From the NCBI RefSeq assembly GCF_000730425.1, contig NZ_CP008896.1, forward strand, positions 3,472,001 to 3,536,000: a DNA stretch of 64,000 nucleotides, written 5' to 3'. Numbering within the stretch: the stretch's first letter is position 1; each line of letters starts with the position of its first letter. Source of the DNA: Pseudomonas fluorescens. GTDB lineage: Bacteria; Pseudomonadota; Gammaproteobacteria; Pseudomonadales; Pseudomonadaceae. This document shows positions 18,459 to 28,038 of this stretch, one piece after another. A program made the position numbers and the translations under genes. The notes under the pieces are model-generated. The model was not told where the DNA came from. It saw only the letters and a program-made list of their open reading frames with translations, and did not search any database.

Positions 18459-19457
18459 ATGACACCGCTAGCCAACCGCTTCATCCCTGCCTTTGGACTC
18501 GGCAACCCACATCTGCAAACGTTGTGGGGGCCGCTCTGGCGCCCCACCACCCACCTCGAGCGCCAGCGCGAACGGCTGTGGCTGGAAGATGGCGACTTTC
18601 TCGACCTCGATTGGCATGGCCCGCACGATCCGCATAGGCCCTTGGTGCTGGTGCTGCATGGGCTGACCGGCTCGTCCAACTCACCCTACGTCGCCGGCCT
18701 GCAAAAGGCCCTGGCCAGCCAAGGTTGGGCCAGCGTTGCGCTAAATTGGCGTGGTTGTTCCGGTGAACCCAACCTGCTGGCTCGCAGTTATCACTCCGGC
18801 GCCAGTGAAGACCTGGCAGCCACTATCGCGCACCTGCGGGCCAAGCGCCCGTTGGCGCCGCTGTATGCCGTGGGTTACTCCCTGGGCGGAAACGTGCTGC
18901 TCAAGCACTTGGGCGAAACCGGCGACGACTCTGGCCTGCAAGGTGCGGCGGCGGTATCGGTGCCGTTTCGCCTGGACCAGTGCGCCGACCGCATCGGCCT
19001 GGGGTTTTCACGGGTCTATCAGAAGCACTTCATGCGCGAGATGCTCGGTTATATCCGGGTCAAGCAGCGCCAGTTCCTGCAGGATGGGCGTGAAGAGGCG
19101 CTCAAGACCCTGGCCGAACTGGGCTCGCTGGAAAAAATGCGCACGTTCTGGGATTTTGATGGGCGCGTCACCGCACCGTTGCATGGTTATCTGAGCGCCG
19201 CGGACTATTACCGGCGAGCATCGAGTCGCTACTTCCTCGGGGCCATTCATACGCCGACGCTGATCATCCAGGCGGCGGATGATCCTTTCGTGTTTGCCCA
19301 CAGCTTGCCCGAGACCAGCGAACTGTCGGACTGCATCGAGTTTGAGTTGCAGGCCAAGGGCGGGCATGTGGGGTTTGTCGATGGTTCGCTGAAGCAGCCG
19401 GGGTACTACCTGGAGCGGCGGATTCCGCAGTGGCTGTTGTCGCAACTCGGTCAGTAA
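18459..19457 (+). CDS. YheT family alpha/beta hydrolase
   Basis: A 332-residue hydrolase of the YheT/ABHD1-3 group, with the oxyanion segment VLVLHGLTGSSNSPYV, nucleophile Ser in YAVGYSLGGNVLLKH, the acid in IIQAADDPFV and the His in KGGHVGFVDG. The start region FIPAFGLGNPHLQTLWGPLW is the family signature. It may be a carboxylesterase or lipase on small esters; the physiological substrate is not known. Confidence 0.9.
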   Translation: MTPLANRFIPAFGLGNPHLQTLWGPLWRPTTHLERQRERLWLEDGDFLDLDWHGPHDPHRPLVLVLHGLTGSSNSPYVAGLQKALASQGWASVALNWRGCSGEPNLLARSYHSGASEDLAATIAHLRAKRPLAPLYAVGYSLGGNVLLKHLGETGDDSGLQGAAAVSVPFRLDQCADRIGLGFSRVYQKHFMREMLGYIRVKQRQFLQDGREEALKTLAELGSLEKMRTFWDFDGRVTAPLHGYLSAADYYRRASSRYFLGAIHTPTLIIQAADDPFVFAHSLPETSELSDCIEFELQAKGGHVGFVDGSLKQPGYYLERRIPQWLLSQLGQ

Positions 19458-19487
19458 TGTGGGAGCTGGCAAGCCAGCTCCCACATT
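19456..19487. repeat. Single perfect palindromic REP hairpin, GTGGGAGCTGGC type
   Basis: Perfect 15-base arms (AATGTGGGAGCTGGC and complement) around AA overlap the last bases of the YheT gene and lie between it and the convergent sulfurtransferase gene. It may serve as a shared transcript end. Confidence 0.8.
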
Positions 19488-19512
19488 GGATTGGGTCTAC
19501 AGGCCCGGCAAC

Positions 19513-20367
19513 TCAATCGCCGGTTGCGATTTGTCGCTGCGGATCATTGATCCACTCACTCCACGACCCCGCATACAATTTGCCCAGCGGATACCCCGCC
19601 AGGCTCAGAGCAAACAGGTTGTGACACGCCGTCACACCCGAGCCGCAATACGCCACCAACTCGTCTGGCGAACGGCCTTGTAGCTTGTCGGCAAAACGCT
19701 GCTTGAGCTGCGCCGCCGGCAAGAAGCGTCCGTCACTGCCCAGGTTCTCGTTAAACGCCGCACATTGCGCGCCAGGAATATGCCCGGCAATCGGATCGAT
19801 GGGCTCCACCTCACCACGAAAACGCGGCAAGGCACGGGCGTCGATCAACGTCAGGCCGGGCTGGCCGAGGCGCTTTTGCAAGTGTTCGGCGTCCAGCAGC
19901 AGATGATTGTCCGGTGTTGCGGCAAAGGTGCCGGGCTCGATCTTCGGTGCATCCAGGCTCAAAGGGAAACCAGCGGCATGCCATGCCTTCAGCCCACCGT
20001 CGAGGATCGACACGCCGTCGCGCTTGCCCAGCCACACCAGCAGCCACCAGGCACGGGCGGCAAACGCGCCAGGGCCGTCGTCATACAGCACGATCTCGCT
20101 ATCGGCATTGATGCCCCAGGCCTGCAACTGCTGGGCCAGCACCTGAGGCGCCGGCAGCGGATGGCGACCGGTCACACCCTTGGTCACCGGCCCGCTGAGA
20201 TGGCGCTCCAGGTCCGCATACTGCGCGCCCTCGATATGCCCCTCGGCATAGCTGCAACGCCCGTAGTCCGGGTCTTCCAGGGCGAAACGGCAATCGAGGA
20301 TGACTAAGCCTGCGTGCTTCTGGCGTTCGGCCAGTTGTTGCGGGCTGATCAGTTGCGCAAGCGGCAT
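19513..20367 (-). CDS. sseA: Two-domain thiosulfate/3-mercaptopyruvate sulfurtransferase
   Basis: A 284-residue tandem rhodanese. The N-terminal domain lacks a catalytic Cys; the C-terminal domain has the active loop CGSGVTA (about residues 241-247), which is the loop typical of 3-mercaptopyruvate sulfurtransferases rather than thiosulfate-specific rhodaneses. YAEGHIEGAQYADLE and AGHIPGAQCAAFNE are the domain signatures. It sits immediately upstream of the end of the neighbouring laoR on the same strand (33 bases), so some readthrough is possible. Confidence 0.9.
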   Translation of the reverse strand: MPLAQLISPQQLAERQKHAGLVILDCRFALEDPDYGRCSYAEGHIEGAQYADLERHLSGPVTKGVTGRHPLPAPQVLAQQLQAWGINADSEIVLYDDGPGAFAARAWWLLVWLGKRDGVSILDGGLKAWHAAGFPLSLDAPKIEPGTFAATPDNHLLLDAEHLQKRLGQPGLTLIDARALPRFRGEVEPIDPIAGHIPGAQCAAFNENLGSDGRFLPAAQLKQRFADKLQGRSPDELVAYCGSGVTACHNLFALSLAGYPLGKLYAGSWSEWINDPQRQIATGD

Positions 20368-20400
20368 AACGGACTCCTGGAAATACGTTCGGGAAAGGGC

Positions 20401-21072
20401 CTACTTCACTTCTTCCAGTGCCTGACTTAACGGCACGTAAAACTCCTTGAACAACGCGTCCACGGCCTCTTTGGCCTGCGGCGTGATAAACCCGGCCTCC
20501 AGCACCAGCACCTGGTACACCCCACGCTTGATCGCCTCGGCACTCAGGTGTGCAGAGTTCTCGTTGGTGGTGCACAAAAAACGCACCCAGGAGGTGAGGA
20601 TAATCCAGGCATTGAGGGTCAGGGCTTCGGTCTGCACCGGGTCCATATTCAGGATCCCCGCCTCGACAAACCCCCGGTAAATCGCACCGCCCTGGATCAG
20701 ACAACGTTGGGAGAAACGCCGGTAACCGGTGGCCAGTTCCGGGTCGCTTTCCAACAGGTGCTCAAGGTCACGGTGCAAAAAGCGGTAGCGCCACATGCCC
20801 GCCAGCACCGCCTGCAGGTAGAAGCGCTTGTCTTCGACCACCATGGCGCGTCCCTGGGGCGGGCGCAGGAAGCTGTCCACCAGGGCTTCGTACTCGCGAA
20901 ACAGCACTGCGATGATCGCCTGCTTGTTCGGGAAGTGGTAGTACAGGTTGCCCGGGGATATTTCCATGTGGGCGGCAATATGGTTGGTGCTGATGCTGCG
21001 CTCACCCTGCTGGTTGAACAGCTCCAGGCTGGTTTGCACAATGCGTTCGCTGGTCTTTACTCGTGGTGCCAT
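20401..21072 (-). CDS. laoR: TetR-family transcriptional regulator LaoR
   Basis: A 223-residue TetR regulator with the N-terminal helix-turn-helix ISTNHIAAHMEISPGNLYYHF (key residues NHIAAHMEISPGNLYYHF) and a C-terminal ligand-binding domain. It diverges from laoC, and the order laoR/laoC-laoB-laoA matches the P. aeruginosa cluster PA0367-PA0364 described for oxidation of long-chain alcohols, where LaoR represses the operon and responds to an alcohol or acyl-CoA-like inducer. The assignment by synteny and family is inference. Confidence 0.8.
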   Translation of the reverse strand: MAPRVKTSERIVQTSLELFNQQGERSISTNHIAAHMEISPGNLYYHFPNKQAIIAVLFREYEALVDSFLRPPQGRAMVVEDKRFYLQAVLAGMWRYRFLHRDLEHLLESDPELATGYRRFSQRCLIQGGAIYRGFVEAGILNMDPVQTEALTLNAWIILTSWVRFLCTTNENSAHLSAEAIKRGVYQVLVLEAGFITPQAKEAVDALFKEFYVPLSQALEEVK

Positions 21073-21115
21073 GGGGGATCGGCTTCTTGAATCCTAATGC
21101 AAACATCTTACGGTC

Positions 21116-21131
21116 TATCCTTGCCAGGATA
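21116..21131. promoter_or_regulatory. Palindrome, candidate LaoR operator
   Basis: A perfect inverted repeat, TATCCT-TGCC-AGGATA, lies 44 bases upstream of laoR and 26 bases before the -35 box of the divergent laoC promoter. TetR regulators bind such short dyads in shared intergenic regions. Confidence 0.45.
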
Positions 21132-21156
21132 AAACTGCCTGTTGCTGCAAAGGCAT

Positions 21157-21185
21157 TTGACAAAATAGAGCAATAACTCTAAAAA
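21157..21185 (+). promoter_or_regulatory. Candidate sigma-70 promoter of laoC
   Basis: A consensus -35 TTGACA (21157-21162), a 17-base spacer and a -10-like TAAAAA (21180-21185). A small AGAG/CTCT dyad occupies the spacer. Confidence 0.5.
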
Positions 21186-21219
21186 CGCAGGTATTCCAAT
21201 AACAATCGGGAACTGCGCC

Positions 21220-22647
21220 ATGTCTGCCAACGTTGCCTACCTGCAAGATTCCCAGGCGCTGGACCAACTCCAGGACCTGTTCGCTGCCCAGCGCCGCGCC
21301 TACGCGGCCAATCCGATGCCGCCAGCGGCGCAGCGCCAGCAGTGGCTCAAGGCCTTGCGCGACCTGCTCAGCGATGAGCGCCAGGCGCTGATCGAGGCCA
21401 TCAGCAACGATTTCAGCCATCGCAGCGCCGATGAAACCCTGTTCGCCGAACTGATGCCCAGCCTGCACGGCATCCACTACGCCAGCAAACACCTCAAGGG
21501 CTGGATGAAACCGTCGCGCCGCGCTGTAGGTATAGCCTTCCAGCCGGCGTCTGCCAAAGTTATCTATCAGCCCCTGGGCGTTATCGGGGTGATCGTGCCC
21601 TGGAACTATCCGCTGTACCTGGCCATCGGCCCGCTGGTCGGTGCGTTGGCGGCCGGCAACCGGGTGATGCTCAAGCTCAGCGAATCCACCCCGGCCACCG
21701 GCCAGTTGCTCAAGGCCTTGCTGGCAAAAATCTTCCCCGAAGACTTGGTGTGTGTGGTGCTCGGCGAAGCGGAAGTGGGCATGGCGTTTTCCAGGCTGCC
21801 TTTCGATCACCTGCTGTTCACCGGTGCCACCAGTATCGGCAAGCACGTCATGCGCGCCGCCGCCGAACACCTGACCCCAGTCACCCTGGAGCTGGGTGGC
21901 AAATCCCCGGCCATTGTTTCGGCCGACGTGCCTCTGAAAGACGCCGCCGAACGGATCGCGTTCGGCAAGGCGCTGAATGCCGGGCAAACCTGCGTGGCGC
22001 CGGACTACGTGCTGGTTCCTGAAGACCGTGTGGAGGGTTTCGTCGAGGCCTATACCCAGGCAGTGCGCGGGTTTTATCCGACCTTGGCCGACAACCCGGA
22101 CTACACCGCCATCATCAACGAGCGACAGCTCGCCCGGCTCAATGCCTACGTCAAGGATGCCACCGACAAGGGCGCGACCCTGGTCCCACTCTATGACCAG
22201 GGCCAGGCCCGGCGCATGGCCCATAGCCTGCTACTGAATGTCAGCGATGAAATGACCGTGATGCAGGACGAGATTTTCGGCCCAGTGCTGCCCATCGTGC
22301 CCTATCGCGGGATCGACCAGGCCTTTGCCTACATCAACCAACGCCCTCGCCCGCTGGCGCTGTATTACTTCGGCTATAACAAGACCGAACAGAATCGCGT
22401 GCTCCACGAGACCCACTCTGGAGGTGTGTGCCTGAATGACACCCTGCTGCACGTGGCCCAGGACGATATGCCATTTGGCGGCATCGGCCCTTCAGGCATG
22501 GGCCACTACCACGGCCATGAAGGTTTCCTCACCTTCAGCAAGGCCAAGGGAGTGCTGATCAAGCAGCGCTTGAATGCGGCCAGGCTGATTTACCCGCCGT
22601 ATGGCAAAGCCATCCAGAAACTGATCCAGAAGCTGTTCGTGCGCTAA
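21220..22647 (+). CDS. laoC: Aldehyde dehydrogenase (coniferyl-aldehyde-dehydrogenase type), LaoC
   Basis: NAD(P)-dependent aldehyde dehydrogenase of 475 residues. The general base is E224 in LELGGKSP and the nucleophile C258 in NAGQTCVAPDY; the cofactor site has LFTGATSIGKHV. The C-terminus is rich in hydrophobic and basic residues (AIQKLIQKLFVR), which may tether it to the membrane like other class-3 fatty aldehyde dehydrogenases. In P. aeruginosa the orthologous LaoC converts long-chain aldehydes such as dodecanal to acids. Sequence searches usually label this family coniferyl aldehyde dehydrogenase. Confidence 0.85.
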   Translation: MSANVAYLQDSQALDQLQDLFAAQRRAYAANPMPPAAQRQQWLKALRDLLSDERQALIEAISNDFSHRSADETLFAELMPSLHGIHYASKHLKGWMKPSRRAVGIAFQPASAKVIYQPLGVIGVIVPWNYPLYLAIGPLVGALAAGNRVMLKLSESTPATGQLLKALLAKIFPEDLVCVVLGEAEVGMAFSRLPFDHLLFTGATSIGKHVMRAAAEHLTPVTLELGGKSPAIVSADVPLKDAAERIAFGKALNAGQTCVAPDYVLVPEDRVEGFVEAYTQAVRGFYPTLADNPDYTAIINERQLARLNAYVKDATDKGATLVPLYDQGQARRMAHSLLLNVSDEMTVMQDEIFGPVLPIVPYRGIDQAFAYINQRPRPLALYYFGYNKTEQNRVLHETHSGGVCLNDTLLHVAQDDMPFGGIGPSGMGHYHGHEGFLTFSKAKGVLIKQRLNAARLIYPPYGKAIQKLIQKLFVR

Positions 22648-22675
22648 AACCGTTACCACTGGGACAATAATAAAA

Positions 22676-23221
22676 ATGAACCCTAGCCTGACTGAATCAC
22701 CTGCGCTGTCACGGCGCGGCGTCTTGAAAATCGGCCTGTGCGCCAGTGCCTTCCTGGCGACCGCGGGCCTTGGCGCCAGCCTCAGCGGCTGCTCCAGCAG
22801 CACCCCCGCCAGCGGTTTTGCCATGCTGCGCAACAGCGACCTGCCGTTTTTGCGCGCGATAATCCCGGTGTTGCTGGAAGGCGCGGCCAGCGCCGAGGTC
22901 GTGGCAGCAGGCCTTGAAGACACCCTGAAAAAACTCGATTACAGCCTGCTGCACCTGTCGCCGGAGATGTTCAAGCTGACCCAGCAGCTGTTCGATGTGC
23001 TGGGCATGGCCGTCACCCGTGGCCCGCTGACCGGCATCTGGGGCAGTTGGGAAAACGCCAGCAGCGAACAGATCCGCAACTTCCTGCAGCGCTGGGAAAA
23101 CAGCTTCCTCAACCTGCTGCGCATGGGCCAGGGTTCGCTGCTCAAGCTGGTGATCATGGCCTGGTATTTCCGGCCCGAATCCTGGGCCCATTGCGGCTAC
23201 CCCGGCCCACCCCAAATCTAG
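22676..23221 (+). CDS. laoB: Tat-exported lipoprotein, small subunit LaoB
   Basis: A 181-residue protein with a twin-arginine signal (SRRGVLKIG, residues 12-20), a hydrophobic stretch and a lipobox LSGC with C39, followed by Ser, so probably a periplasm-facing outer-membrane lipoprotein. The rest resembles the small subunits that accompany membrane-associated GMC dehydrogenases (gluconate-dehydrogenase subunit 3-like). It begins 28 bases after laoC and precedes the GMC gene laoA, which itself has no signal peptide. Confidence 0.75.
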   Translation: MNPSLTESPALSRRGVLKIGLCASAFLATAGLGASLSGCSSSTPASGFAMLRNSDLPFLRAIIPVLLEGAASAEVVAAGLEDTLKKLDYSLLHLSPEMFKLTQQLFDVLGMAVTRGPLTGIWGSWENASSEQIRNFLQRWENSFLNLLRMGQGSLLKLVIMAWYFRPESWAHCGYPGPPQI

Positions 23222-23240
23222 CCTTGAGAACCCAATCAAA

Positions 23241-23319
23241 TGTAGGAGCAGGCTTGCCGGCGATAGCGCTAACCCTGACACACCGCGCCGCCCGGATCGC
23301 CAGCACGCCGGCTCCTACA
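23241..23319. repeat. REP pair, partly diverged
   Basis: TGTAGGAGCAGGCTTGCCGG faces GCACGCCGGCTCCTACA. It sits inside the lao operon, between laoB and laoA, so it could reduce expression of laoA relative to laoB or protect the upstream message. Confidence 0.75.
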
Positions 23320-23355
23320 CGTCATGACCGCTGATAAAAATAAGAGAACAAGCTA

Positions 23356-24951
23356 ATGCCCGTACCTGATGTGTTCCGCGATGGCATGGCCCGCGGCTGG
23401 AAAACCCATAACGGCGCCGCCCTCGACCAGGACCTGACCCTGGAGGCCGACGTCGCGATCATCGGCAGCGGCGCAGGTGGCGGTACCACCGCCGAAATCC
23501 TCAGCGCCGCGGGCTACAAGGTATTGCTGATCGAAGAAGGCCCACTCAAGACCAGCAGCGACTTCAAGCTGCTGGAAGACGAGGCCTACGCCAGCCTGTA
23601 TCAGGAAGGCATCGGACGCATGAGCAAGGACGGCGCTATCACCATCCTGCAGGGCCGCGCCGTGGGCGGCACCACCTTGATCAACTGGACTTCGAGCTTT
23701 CGCACGCCGGATCCGACCCTGTCTCACTGGGCCAGCGAGTACGCGGTCAAGGGCCACAGCAGTGCCGAAATGGCACCCTGGTTTGAAAAAATGGAACAGC
23801 GCCTGGGCATCGCGCCCTGGGCCATGCCGCCCAGCGCCAACAACGATGTGATCCGCAAGGGCTGCGAAAAGCTTGGCTATAGCTGGCACGTGATCCCACG
23901 TAACGTGCGTGGCTGCTTCAACCTGGGCTATTGCGGCATGGGTTGCCCGGTCAACGCCAAGCAATCGATGCTGGTGACCACCATCCCCTCAACCCTGGAG
24001 CATGGCGGCGAATTGCTGTATCTGGCCCGTGCCGAGCGCCTGAAGTTCAGCGGCGACACCATCACCAGCCTCGAATGCGCGGCTATGGATGCACGCTGCG
24101 TAGCGCCCACCGGCCGCAAGATCACGGTCAAAGCCAAGCATTACGTACTGGCCGGCGGCGGCATCAACAGCCCGGCGCTGCTGATGCGCTCAGACGCGCC
24201 CGACCCGCATTCGCGCCTGGGCAAGCGCACCTTCCTGCATCTGGTGAATTTTTCTGCGGGACTGTTCGACGAGGTGATCAACCCGTTCTATGGCGCACCA
24301 CAATCGATCTACTCCGACCACTTTCAGTGGCAGGACGGCACCACCGGCAAAATGTCTTACAAGCTCGAAGCGCCCCCCTTGCACCCGGCCCTGGCCAGCA
24401 CGTTGTTCGGTGGTTATGGCACGCAGAACGCCCTGGACATGAGCCAGTTGCCCAATACCCACGCGATGCTGGCCCTGTTGCGGGACGGCTTCCACCCCGA
24501 CAGCCAGGGCGGCAGCGTCAGCCTGCGGGGCGATGGCACGCCGGTGCTCGACTATGAGGTCTCGCCCTACGCCTGGGACGGCCTGCGCCGGGCTTTCCAC
24601 AGCATGGCCGAGATCCAGTTCGCCGCCGGTGCCAAGTCGGTCAAACCGCTGCATCACGATGCTCGCTACGTCAGCACACTGGCCCAAGCCCGCAGCCTGA
24701 TTGACAGCCTGAACCTGGAGTTGCATCGCACCTGCCTGGGCAGCGCCCATGTGATGGGCGGTTGCGCCATGGGCGAAGAACCGAAAAATGCCGTGGCCGA
24801 CAGCCTTGGCCGGCATCACCAGCTACGCAACCTGTCGATCCATGATGGTTCGCTGTTCCCCACCAGCATTGGCGCCAATCCCCAACTGTCGGTGTATGGC
24901 CTGACTGCGCAACTGGCGACGGCGCTGGCCGAGCGCCTGAAAACCGCATGA
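23356..24951 (+). CDS. laoA: GMC-family FAD-dependent alcohol dehydrogenase, LaoA
   Basis: A 531-residue glucose-methanol-choline oxidoreductase. The FAD Rossmann motif is VAIIGSGAGGGTTAEIL (about residues 34-50), the GMC signature is GRAVGGTTLINW, the C-terminal catalytic His region is GSAHVMGGCAMG, and HDGSLFPTSIGANPQL is the second signature. There is no leader sequence. The orthologous LaoA oxidises long-chain primary alcohols such as 1-dodecanol. It may be exported as a passenger of the Tat protein LaoB, or act on the cytoplasmic face. Confidence 0.82.
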   Translation: MPVPDVFRDGMARGWKTHNGAALDQDLTLEADVAIIGSGAGGGTTAEILSAAGYKVLLIEEGPLKTSSDFKLLEDEAYASLYQEGIGRMSKDGAITILQGRAVGGTTLINWTSSFRTPDPTLSHWASEYAVKGHSSAEMAPWFEKMEQRLGIAPWAMPPSANNDVIRKGCEKLGYSWHVIPRNVRGCFNLGYCGMGCPVNAKQSMLVTTIPSTLEHGGELLYLARAERLKFSGDTITSLECAAMDARCVAPTGRKITVKAKHYVLAGGGINSPALLMRSDAPDPHSRLGKRTFLHLVNFSAGLFDEVINPFYGAPQSIYSDHFQWQDGTTGKMSYKLEAPPLHPALASTLFGGYGTQNALDMSQLPNTHAMLALLRDGFHPDSQGGSVSLRGDGTPVLDYEVSPYAWDGLRRAFHSMAEIQFAAGAKSVKPLHHDARYVSTLAQARSLIDSLNLELHRTCLGSAHVMGGCAMGEEPKNAVADSLGRHHQLRNLSIHDGSLFPTSIGANPQLSVYGLTAQLATALAERLKTA

Positions 24952-24969
24952 AACCACGGTGATGACCCT

Positions 24970-25072
24970 CTGCAGGAGCAAGCTTGCTCGCGAAAATCGT
25001 CAACGATAACGTGGTGTTTGCAGACAGCACGCGTTGCCTATGGGCTCTTCGCGAACAAGCTCGCGCCTACAG
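24970..25072. repeat. REP pair, GCTTGCTCGCGA-type, diverged arms
   Basis: CTGCAGGAGCAAGCTTGCTCGCGAA faces TTCGCGAACAAGCTCGCGCCTACAG (cores GCTTGCTCGCGAA / TTCGCGAACAAGC) with about 50 bases between. It separates laoA from coaD. Confidence 0.75.
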
Positions 25073-25119
25073 GGGCCATGGGGGTATTCGCGGTGTCTAT
25101 AGTGCTTTCTTCTGAATAA

Positions 25120-26023
<904 letters not shown>

Positions 26024-26049
26024 AACCTTGTGGTGGCTGGGCTGGCCCC

Positions 26050-26123
26050 ATCGCAGGCAAGCCAGCTCCCACATTTGAAGGTATTCACAAGTCAACATGT
26101 GGGAGCGGGCTTGCCCGCGATGA
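26050..26123. repeat. REP pair, mixed GTGGGAGCTGGC / GTGGGAGCGGGC families
   Basis: The left copy reads CGCAGGCAAGCCAGCTCCCA and the right GTGGGAGCGGGCTTGCCCGC, two subfamilies facing each other between the convergent ferredoxin and mutM genes. Confidence 0.85.
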
Positions 26124-26147
26124 GGCCAGCCGCAGCGCCCGCTGTCT

Positions 26148-26960
26148 TCAGCTCTGGCACTTGGGGCAAAACACGCTCGCCCGCTGCCCCAGCATCACAT
26201 TGCGCAATTCACTCCCACAGACCTTGCAGGCCTCGCCACCCCGGCCGTAGACGAACAGTTCCTGCTGGAAATACCCCGGCTGGCCATCGCCACCGATAAA
26301 GTCACGCAAGGTCGTACCGCCGCGCTCGATGGCGGCCGCGAGAATGCGTTTGATCTCGATCGCCAGCTTCAGGTAACGCCCACGGGAAATGCCCCTGGCT
26401 TCGCGGCGCGGGTCGATCCCGGCGGCAAACAGCGCCTCGGTCGCGTAGATATTGCCCACGCCCACCACCACCGCGTTGTCCATGATGAACGGCTTGACCG
26501 CCATGGAGCGCCCGCGGGACAGCTGGAACAGCCGCTCGCCGTCAAACAGGTCGGTCAACGGCTCCGGCCCCAGGCGCAGCAGCAGTTCGTGATTGTGCGG
26601 GTCCTGGCTCCAGAGCATCGCGCCAAAGCGCCGGGGGTCGGTGTAGCGCAGGGCCAGGCCCGATTCCAGCTCGATGTCCACATGCTCATGCTTGGCCGCC
26701 GGCAGACCGACCTCCACCAGACGCAGATTGCCTGACATGCCCAAGTGACTGATCAGCGTGCCGACTTCGGCATTGATCAGCAGGTACTTGGCCCGGCGTT
26801 CCACCAACACGATGCGCTGCCCCGACAGGCGCACATCCAGGTCTTCGGGGATCGGCCAGCGCAGGCGCCGCTCACGCACCACCACACGGCTGACCCGCTG
26901 GCCTTCCAGGTGCGGCGCGATCCCGCGCCGGGTGGTTTCGACTTCTGGCAGCTCAGGCAT
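26148..26960 (-). CDS. mutM: Formamidopyrimidine-DNA glycosylase
   Basis: Base-excision repair enzyme removing 8-oxoguanine and Fapy lesions, with AP lyase activity. The 270 residues begin [13 protein letters not shown] with catalytic P2 and E3; the conserved Lys is in RRAKYLLI near residue 58. The C-terminal zinc finger has all four cysteines ([10 protein letters not shown] … VFCPKCQS). It is followed upstream by the HDOD gene on the same strand. Confidence 0.96.
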   Translation of the reverse strand: MPELPEVETTRRGIAPHLEGQRVSRVVVRERRLRWPIPEDLDVRLSGQRIVLVERRAKYLLINAEVGTLISHLGMSGNLRLVEVGLPAAKHEHVDIELESGLALRYTDPRRFGAMLWSQDPHNHELLLRLGPEPLTDLFDGERLFQLSRGRSMAVKPFIMDNAVVVGVGNIYATEALFAAGIDPRREARGISRGRYLKLAIEIKRILAAAIERGGTTLRDFIGGDGQPGYFQQELFVYGRGGEACKVCGSELRNVMLGQRASVFCPKCQS

Positions 26961-26981
26961 ATTCGTCTCGCGATAAAAAGG

Positions 26982-27848
26982 TTAGTGCGCGCCCAACTCG
27001 CGGATCGACAGCTTCATGTTCTCGAAGTCGTAGTCCGACAGGCCCACGTAATCCAGCACCAGTTGGCCGATGCTGTCCCATTCATGGTCAACCGTCTGGT
27101 TGCCCAATACCCGATAGGACGCGCAGATATGCTCGGCCATCTTCAGGATCGCCAGCAGGTTTTTCAGCGGGCTGTTGCGCGCCGACTCATCGCTGAATAT
27201 CGCCAGGGCGTTGTGATGGTTGGCGATGGCATTGGTCACATGCTCCGGCAGGCGCCAGGACTTGGCGGTGTAATAACCCACCACCGCATGGTTGGTATGG
27301 AACGCGCGGTTCTCGGTATCGACCACCCGGCAATCAGGCCCCGCCTTGGCGTAGGAATCTTCCAGCACACTCATGTAGTCCGGGAACCGCTTGAGCATCA
27401 GCGGCACGCCACAATCGTGGAACAGCCCCAAGGCATAGGCTTCGTCCACCGCCTGGGCGCCGGTGCGCTTGGCCAGGGTCAGGCAGGTCATCGCCACATC
27501 CTGGGCGGTGTCCCAGAACCGGTTGAGGGTGACAATGGTGTCGTCGCTCATCTCGCCCTTGATCGACTGGGCGTTGATCAGGTTGACGATGGAACGGCTG
27601 CCCAGCAGGTTAACCGCACGCTGGATCGAGGCAATTTTGTTGCTCAGGCCGTAATACGGCGAGTTGACGATTTTCAGCAGCGAGCCGGACAGGCCCGGGT
27701 CCTGGGAGATCAACCGTGCAATCACCTCCAGATCCGGGTCGGGCATGTATTGCTCCATCTGCAAATCCACCATGATTTGCGGTTGGGGCGGCACGCTGAT
27801 GCCTTGCAGGGCCTGTTGGATCTGCTCGGCGGAAAGCTCTTGGGACAT
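26982..27848 (-). CDS. HDOD domain-containing protein
   Basis: A 288-residue protein in which an HDOD domain (about residues 20-215) fills most of the chain; the motifs are NSPYYGLSNKIASIQRAVN, LGLFHDCGVPLML and a terminal region with no recognised output domain. HDOD proteins are signalling relatives of HD phosphohydrolases; the HD dyad here is FHDCG. The output and ligand are unknown. It lies 21 bases upstream of mutM on the same strand and is likely cotranscribed with it. Confidence 0.88.
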   Translation of the reverse strand: MSQELSAEQIQQALQGISVPPQPQIMVDLQMEQYMPDPDLEVIARLISQDPGLSGSLLKIVNSPYYGLSNKIASIQRAVNLLGSRSIVNLINAQSIKGEMSDDTIVTLNRFWDTAQDVAMTCLTLAKRTGAQAVDEAYALGLFHDCGVPLMLKRFPDYMSVLEDSYAKAGPDCRVVDTENRAFHTNHAVVGYYTAKSWRLPEHVTNAIANHHNALAIFSDESARNSPLKNLLAILKMAEHICASYRVLGNQTVDHEWDSIGQLVLDYVGLSDYDFENMKLSIRELGAH

Positions 27849-27900
27849 ATAGGTACATACTCTGGGCTAGGTGGGGATTCTAACCTCTATCTCGGTCTTT

Positions 27901-27988
27901 TGTGGGAGCTGGCTTGCCTGCGATAGCATCAACGCCGTACGTCAGATACACCGCGCCGTCCGCATCGCAGGCAAGCCAGCTCCCACAT
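27901..27988. repeat. REPIN, GTGGGAGCTGGCTTGCCTGCGAT family
   Basis: Perfect inverted copies (TGTGGGAGCTGGCTTGCCTG and complement) flank about 40 bases. It lies in the divergent region between the HDOD gene and rlmI, an unusual location since most REPs follow genes. Confidence 0.9.
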
Positions 27989-28006
27989 GAACGGATGCGC
28001 AAAGGG

Positions 28007-28012
28007 TATACT
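28007..28012 (+). promoter_or_regulatory. Candidate -10 box for rlmI
   Basis: TATACT sits 26 bases before the ATG, directly beyond the REP pair. The -35 position would fall at the edge of the REP and shows no consensus. Confidence 0.3.
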
Positions 28013-28038
28013 CCCGCTCTTTTTTCCGGAGCGACGTC

